This document shows positions 63,911-64,000 of a DNA stretch of 64,000 nt, piece after piece (the first letter of the stretch is position 1; every line of letters begins with the position of its first letter). Location: positions 43,954,599 to 44,018,598 of the forward strand of contig OX439052.1 in assembly GCA_949317995.1 (NCBI GenBank), written 5' to 3'. Origin of the DNA: Acholoe squamosa. Lineage: Eukaryota; Annelida; Polychaeta; Phyllodocida; Polynoidae. The notes under the pieces were generated by a model, which saw nothing but the letters and a program-made list of their open reading frames with translations, was not told the origin of the DNA and ran no database searches. A program made the position numbers and the translations under genes.

Positions 63911-64000
63911 AAAGTCTCCTCACATCATTTGAATTCTGTGCAAGGGGAATCTTAAGGTGCATATTAAGATACTGTTCAGTGTGAAAGGCAAATAACTTTG

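Overview
This window looks like intergenic or intronic DNA from a marine invertebrate animal. Evidence: no bacterial-style coding density, frequent microsatellites, abundant short non-coding transposons, a 3'-end fragment of a non-LTR retroposon with CTCA-repeat tail, and one metazoan immunoglobulin-domain exon with canonical splice sites. The phylum cannot be fixed from the sequence; mollusc, hemichordate or amphioxus are guesses only. No rRNA, tRNA or CRISPR was recognised. Most open frames in the window are chance or low-complexity frames.

Genes. The only well-supported coding sequence is one phase 1-1 exon at 55715-55999 (+). It encodes an immunoglobulin fold that most resembles the third or fourth Ig domain of the turtle/IGSF9 family of neuronal adhesion proteins. 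The surrounding tens of kilobases are probably its introns or flanks. A 57-nt candidate exon lies at 29497-29553. A decayed transposon-linked open frame lies at about 26230-26625. Clusters of CCAAT boxes, cAMP-response elements and E-boxes at 1975-2540, 29895-30075, 34770-34820, 37300-37505 and 53390-53445 are possible regulatory DNA.

The dominant feature is a palindromic miniature transposon family, here called PAL, present in more than 45 complete, partial or decayed copies. Termini are TTAA-CCCTTTAAAGG at the left and CCTTTAAAGGG-TTAA at the right, fitting insertion at TTAA (piggyBac-like). Inside is a nested foldback built from modules. Arm A is a hairpin whose sides read CCAATGAAGTGCTGG and CCAGCACTTCATTGG. 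Arm B is a hairpin whose sides read ATGAATGCAGCCCTGG and CCAGGGCTGCATTCAT. Between arms lies a central hairpin CGACCCT...AGGGTCG. Copies carry zero, one, two or three arms in the combinations A-A, A-B, B-A or mixed. This modular architecture is the most unusual thing in the window.

A second notable element is a 1839-bp transposon at 25508-27346. It has about 39-bp terminal inverted repeats starting with CACAGTG, a 5-bp TTTAG target duplication, and subterminal GCGTAATTC motifs in opposite orientation at the two ends. It resembles Transib-type elements. Other families: a foldback-tail element in two copies (5011-5389, 23608-23949), a TTACACTGTAAA-ended family, a CAGTGGCGGATCC-ended family, a TAGTGGCCYGTT-ended family, a GCGCACC/TATAAGG-ended family, a SINE-like family with one insertion flanked by 12-bp target duplications, a probable LTR, and a Penelope-like fragment with a degenerate hammerhead-ribozyme core.

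Layout: 0-8 kb scattered small elements and an orientation-switching minisatellite; 8-36 kb PAL-rich with the Transib-like element; 36-41 kb possible promoter, TA arrays and a polypyrimidine tract; 41-45 kb PAL cluster; 45.5-48 kb possible LTR retroelement debris; 48-52 kb PAL plus other elements and a TCTG-rich tract; 52-56.4 kb mostly unique DNA with the Ig exon; 56.4-64 kb PAL-rich.
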